From contig PFAQ01000003.1 of assembly GCA_002778645.1 (NCBI GenBank), positions 1 to 13,891 on the forward strand: DNA of 13,891 bases, read 5' to 3'. The position numbers were made by a program, and so were the translations under genes. Position 1 is the stretch's first letter. Each line of letters opens with the position of its first letter. This document shows, piece by piece, positions 13,737 to 13,891 of this stretch. The notes beneath the pieces were generated by a model that was not told the origin of the DNA, searched no databases, and worked only from the letters and a program-made list of their open reading frames with translations. This DNA is from Candidatus Falkowbacteria bacterium CG10_big_fil_rev_8_21_14_0_10_39_9. GTDB lineage: Bacteria > Patescibacteriota > Patescibacteriia > Patescibacteriales > UBA12465.

Positions 13737-13891
13737 TATGTTGCACTCGTCCATGATATAGTTGACACTATTAAAGCTAAATATGAGAAGACACAATAGG
13801 CGAGCATGGGAAAAGTGATTAGTCCTGGCTAAACTGAACCGGTAGGCATATGGAAAATTAATGCCTGATATTCTCAATTTACAGTCGATAT
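13737..13891. other. Window-edge sequence without recognisable gene
   Basis: Only short reading frames (11 codons or fewer from an ATG) are present, and no RNA gene fold is apparent. It probably continues into an upstream regulatory or intergenic region outside the window. Confidence 0.4.

Noticed and set aside
12371..13772. Inverted TTGACACTATT copies flanking the secreted protein and isochorismatase-family genes, as ends of an inserted element
   Set aside because: An 11-nt match in about 14 kb is expected by chance, and both copies contain promoter-like TTGACA. No target duplication or transposase was seen.
1..13891. CRISPR array, tRNA, rRNA or transposase genes
   Set aside because: No spaced direct repeats, cloverleaf sequences, rRNA signatures or transposase motifs were recognised on either strand.

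Overview
The window looks like a chromosomal segment of a Candidate Phyla Radiation bacterium (Patescibacteria, Parcubacteria or Falkowbacteria-like). This rests on the AT-rich DNA, tightly packed minus-strand operons with few recognisable Shine-Dalgarno sites, several small type IV pilin-like proteins, and a typical CPR mix (YibE/F, HI0933 flavoprotein, half-size EamA, DUF1294, 3D-domain protein). The phylum call is inference. The standard genetic code fits every intact gene, and TAA and TAG are the stops seen. All genes but one lie on the minus strand, so transcription reads from high to low coordinates.

Left region (1-900): a strong hairpin terminator, a tiny Cys-rich microprotein interrupted by an amber codon, and a secreted 3D (double-psi barrel) wall-enzyme-like protein with a near-perfect sigma70 promoter. 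Housekeeping block (912-5760): an apparent operon starting at an extended -10 promoter and reading DUF1294 protein, SDR oxidoreductase, MutT-like Nudix hydrolase, EamA-like half transporter and YibE/F membrane protein. A divergent pseudopilin and an HI0933-type flavoprotein follow, and a hairpin terminator closes the block.

Accessory core (5820-9889): three genes that overlap end to start. They encode a stand-alone reverse transcriptase with a V-G-D-D catalytic box, an ABC-exporter-shaped membrane protein whose ATPase signature motifs have decayed, and a membrane-anchored phospholipase-D-like protein with one intact and one altered HKD motif. I know of no described system with this combination, and it is the best candidate here for something new. 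Its function cannot be read from sequence; membrane-associated defence, or processing of an RT product, are only guesses.

Pilin block (9890-12302): two paralogous pilin-like genes share their N-terminal half but carry different C-terminal modules: a second tandem pilin-like helix module, or a FISUMP domain. The FISUMP gene is frameshifted just after its transmembrane helix. Between this block and the RT gene lies a decayed copy of the FISUMP 3' end. The order target / repeat / RT recalls a diversity-generating retroelement, but the substitutions and indels argue for a pseudogene remnant rather than a working template repeat.

Right region (12360-13891): the only plus-strand gene encodes a secreted, beta-strand-rich protein resembling small outer-membrane-type proteins, unexpected in a presumed single-membrane cell. 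It converges with an isochorismatase-family hydrolase that has the one strong Shine-Dalgarno site I noticed. The last 155 bases hold nothing I recognise.
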